Positions 40,858 to 42,815 of a stretch of 42,815 nucleotides of DNA are shown in pieces. The stretch is from assembly GCA_937960645.1 (NCBI GenBank), contig CALGPJ010000020.1:1-42815 (forward strand). Direction: 5' to 3'. The notes under the pieces are model-generated. The model had not been told where the DNA came from, ran no database searches, and saw nothing but the letters and a program-made list of their open reading frames with translations. The position numbers were made by a program, and so were the translations under genes. Origin of the DNA: an uncultured Spirochaetia bacterium. Its GTDB lineage: Bacteria > Spirochaetota > Spirochaetia > JABEVK01. The number at the start of each line of letters is the position of its first letter. Positions within the stretch are counted from its first letter, which is position 1.

Positions 40858-41640
40858 GTGGCTACCCTCAAGGGCTCCCAGGGCTTCGAACGACATTACG
40901 CGGCCATCTACGGGGAGCGATGGACTCGTCTCAAGGCTGCCCTGTTGAACCCCCGCCAGGGAGTCCCCTTTCAGCAAGGATTGACAGCGCCTTACTACCT
41001 GGATCCCGCCAGTATTCTCTGTGCTCAGACCCTACCTGTCAAGGAAAACGCCGTTTTAGGAGATTTTTGTGCGGCTCCGGGCGGTAAAACCTTGGTTTTG
41101 GCAAGTCGACTTCCGCCGGGGGCCACCCTTATCGCTAATGAGAAAAGCGCAACACGACGTACGCGTTTGGTGAACGTTTTGAACCGGCACCTGCCTGAAG
41201 AACTTCGAAGGCGTGTCATGGTCCGAGGTTGGGATGCGGCGCTTTTTGGGAGATCTCAGCCATTATCCTTTGATGGCATTCTCCTGGACGTACCCTGCAG
41301 TTCGGAACGGCATCTTTTGGAGCAACCTCAATACTTACAGAAATGGGGGCCCGGCCGAGGAAAACACCTGGCCATTCAGGCCTTGGCCCTGGCCGCGAGC
41401 GCGCTGGATAGTTTGAAGCCCGGCGGTTACCTCCTATACAGCACCTGTTCTCTGAACCCTGAGGAAAACGACGGAGTTTGGGAAAAATTACTCAAAAAAA
41501 GAACCTGTTGGGAAAAAATCGAATTAAAAGACTTGCCCGGTGAAACAACGCGGTGGGGTAAAATCATTTTACCCGATCAACATGGAGGCATGGGCCCGCT
41601 TTTTTTTACCCTGTTACGTAAAAACCTGCCAGATCTTTGA
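40858..41640 (+). CDS. RNA (cytosine-5) methyltransferase, NOP2/Sun (RsmB/RsmF) family
   Basis: A 260-residue SAM-dependent RNA methyltransferase core. Motif I is Phe-Cys-Ala-Ala-Pro-Gly-Gly-Lys-Thr. Motif IV is Leu-Asp-Val-Pro-Cys-Ser-Ser-Glu-Arg-His. Motif VI is Tyr-Ser-Thr-Cys-Ser-Leu-Asn-Pro-Glu-Glu-Asn-Asp with the nucleophilic Cys. It lacks the N-terminal NusB-like domain of RsmB and the C-terminal extension of RsmF, and its short form recalls NSUN4-type enzymes, so the target base in rRNA is not assigned. The start is GTG, 5 nt after a -10 hexamer. The 3' end overlaps the convergent sigma-factor gene by 35 bp. Confidence 0.85.
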   Translation: MATLKGSQGFERHYAAIYGERWTRLKAALLNPRQGVPFQQGLTAPYYLDPASILCAQTLPVKENAVLGDFCAAPGGKTLVLASRLPPGATLIANEKSATRRTRLVNVLNRHLPEELRRRVMVRGWDAALFGRSQPLSFDGILLDVPCSSERHLLEQPQYLQKWGPGRGKHLAIQALALAASALDSLKPGGYLLYSTCSLNPEENDGVWEKLLKKRTCWEKIELKDLPGETTRWGKIILPDQHGGMGPLFFTLLRKNLPDL

Positions 41641-42592
41641 TTACATGAAGGGATCGGAGCTTGGAAATAGCTTTTTCCTGAATTTGACGAACCCTTTCCC
41701 GAGTAATCCCCATCACTTTTCCGGTCTCTTCCAGGGTATGCGGCTTCTTACCATTTAATCCGTATCGCAACTCGATAATACGCCTCTCCCGACGGCTCAA
41801 ATGTACCAGGATTTGGTGGGCAAGACCCGTCATGGTGGACAGCATGGCCCAATCCTGCGGTTCCAAATGGTGATCATCCTTGATCATGTCCGCCAAACTC
41901 GTCATCCCCTCTTCATCTACCAGATTATCCAGACTCGCGGTTTCCTGGCTCAGACGGTCGTAATCTTCCACCCGGGCTACTGGTATATTGCAAAAATTGG
42001 CAAGCTCCTCGTTGGACGGTTCCCGTCCCAATTCCAGGGCGAGTTGTTTCCTATAGTAAAATATTTTTTTCATGGTGTTGAGCATGTGGATAGGAATGCG
42101 GATCGAACGTCCCTTGTCAGCGAGGCTTTTGAGGATGGCTTGGCGAATCCACCATGTTCCGTAGGTACTGAAGCGATATCCTCTCTCCCCATCGAAACGA
42201 TCCACCGCCTCGATCAATCCAATGTTGCCCTCGTCAATCAAATCCAGGAGGGACAATCCTCGGTTCTGATACCTTTTGGCAATGGAAACGACGAGACGAA
42301 GGTTGGCATTGATCAGCCTCGTCTTGCAGGCATTGAGTTCCTTTCTGGCCTCCATGATTTTCTGCTCGAGGGCAGGATCCTCAGTGAGCATTTCCCGTTC
42401 CTTGAGGAGGTTTTCGAGACGTAATCGTGCCTGGTTCAAGGCCAGACCCAAGGCCGCTTCCTCGACCGCGTTCAAGAGGGGAAACTTGGATATTTGAATC
42501 AGATAATGTGCGAGAGGATCTTCTTCGATGCTCTCCTTGACCAAGCCGTGGATTTTTGCCGTAAGTCGGGGCGAATATTTGTCCTTTCTCAT
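41606..42592 (-). CDS. Group 2 sigma-70 factor (RpoS/RpoD-like)
   Basis: A 328-residue sigma factor lacking region 1.1, hence group 2. Region 1.2 is at ~24-52 (Asp-Pro-Leu-Ala-His-Tyr-Leu). After an insert of ~35 residues, region 2 (~90-170) has Ala-Asn-Leu-Arg-Leu-Val-Val-Ser-Ile-Ala, Asp-Leu-Ile-Asp-Glu-Gly-Asn-Ile-Gly-Leu and Phe-Ser-Thr-Tyr-Gly-Thr-Trp-Trp-Ile-Arg-Gln-Ala-Ile, which melts and reads the -10. Region 4 (~262-312) has Gly-Ile-Thr-Arg-Glu-Arg-Val-Arg-Gln-Ile-Gln for the -35. RpoS cannot be told from other group 2 factors. TATAAT lies 6 nt before the ATG with no Shine-Dalgarno. Confidence 0.92.
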   Translation of the reverse strand: MRKDKYSPRLTAKIHGLVKESIEEDPLAHYLIQISKFPLLNAVEEAALGLALNQARLRLENLLKEREMLTEDPALEQKIMEARKELNACKTRLINANLRLVVSIAKRYQNRGLSLLDLIDEGNIGLIEAVDRFDGERGYRFSTYGTWWIRQAILKSLADKGRSIRIPIHMLNTMKKIFYYRKQLALELGREPSNEELANFCNIPVARVEDYDRLSQETASLDNLVDEEGMTSLADMIKDDHHLEPQDWAMLSTMTGLAHQILVHLSRRERRIIELRYGLNGKKPHTLEETGKVMGITRERVRQIQEKAISKLRSLHVIKDLAGFYVTG

Positions 42593-42598
42593 GCGAGA

Positions 42599-42604
42599 AT
42601 TATA
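42599..42604 (-). promoter_or_regulatory. Consensus -10 of the sigma-factor gene, leaderless spacing
   Basis: TATAAT on the minus strand (42604-42599), 6 nt before the ATG. No good -35 is seen at 16-18 nt. Transcription would start at the initiation codon. Confidence 0.5.
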
Positions 42605-42640
42605 CCATCAAATATTCAATCTTGGTTAAAATTTTTAGTA

Positions 42641-42815
42641 GTGCCGCGGCAACTGCACTTTTTTCGAGCACTTTTCCCGCCCCTCTCTAGCATTTTTCCG
42701 CTTTTTTGACCCCATCCTCGATTTTTGCCCCAAAAACACGTCCAAAACCCTCATTTTTTCGCTTATCAGGATGGAGGTGTTTCCCATGTCCTTCCTACCC
42801 CTGTTCTGTCCCAAC
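42641..42815 (+). mobile_element. 5' end of an insertion sequence, cut by the window edge
   Basis: GTGCCGCGGCAACTGCAC at 42641-42658 matches the inverted end of the left-hand IS (17 of 18). About 130 nt later a short ORF begins. The two elements point the same way, so recombination between them would delete or loop out the whole window. The host-side boundary is taken at 42641, 48 nt upstream of the sigma-factor start codon. Confidence 0.6.
42786..42815 (+). CDS. Start of a probable transposase (3' end outside window)
   Basis: ATG 42786 is preceded by GGAGGTG at 6 nt spacing and encodes Met-Ser-Phe-Leu-Pro-Leu-Phe-Cys-Pro-Asn before the window ends. Phe-Cys-Pro-Asn resembles the first half of the zinc-binding N-terminus of IS1- or IS1595-like transposases. 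Only ten codons are visible, so the call leans on the IS end at 42641. Confidence 0.4.
   Translation, partial: MSFLPLFCPN

Noticed and set aside
1-42815. CRISPR arrays, tRNA or rRNA genes, prophage or restriction systems
   Set aside because: None were found: no spaced direct repeats, no tRNA cloverleaf ends, and no defence or phage gene families. The accessory DNA is limited to the two IS ends.

Overview
The window looks like chromosomal DNA of a diderm, probably free-living bacterium, most likely a spirochaete. This is inferred from gene content, not from a marker gene. Supporting points are lipoproteins with relaxed lipoboxes (Ser or Ala before Cys), a FecR-domain outer-membrane protein, an LptC/LptA/LptB export set, STAS and HD-GYP signalling proteins and a group 2 sigma-70 factor. 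No rRNA, tRNA, CRISPR array or prophage is visible. Both ends lie inside insertion-sequence copies whose terminal repeats match at 17 of 18 positions, so the window is probably a contig that stops at repeats.

Layout. (1) 1-340: 3' end of an IS. (2) 414-5694: two paralogous beta-barrel proteins, the second with a FecR domain, then mutL. (3) 5695-10699, minus strand: potABCD polyamine importer and a secreted transglutaminase-like protein. (4) 10810-14292, minus: a secreted multidomain GH13 debranching enzyme with a terminator, a strong promoter and a LacI-type operator. (5) 14541-16050: a class Ic (Phe-for-Tyr) ribonucleotide reductase small subunit with NrdR-like boxes, and a PilZ-like protein. 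(6) 16018-19981, minus: pepT, perR, a dihydrouridine synthase and hemW. (7) 20058-24174: bifunctional-nuclease-like protein, pyrG, lptC, lptA, lptB. (8) 24164-29093: a small secreted protein, then STAS-zinc-ribbon, YbjN-like, PspA and two membrane proteins. (9) 29084-33138: murA with Asp in place of the fosfomycin-target Cys, divergent from an aspartokinase-like gene with degraded catalytic motifs coupled to thrC. (10) 33110-38781: type-2 malate/lactate dehydrogenase, WalJ-like hydrolase, a lipoprotein, an M15 peptidase, era and an HD-GYP protein. (11) 38882-42592: ClpP-like protease, purC, rpsU (apparently starting at AUC), an rRNA m5C methyltransferase and a sigma factor.

Three window-wide patterns stand out. 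Many genes at the head of a transcription unit have a -10 hexamer only 5-7 nt before the start codon and no Shine-Dalgarno sequence, which implies leaderless mRNAs. Seven of eight convergent gene pairs abut or overlap at their stop codons. Several genes show informative active-site changes: NrdB Phe111, MurA Asp117 and the aspartokinase-like protein. Everything here is read by eye; no database search was possible.
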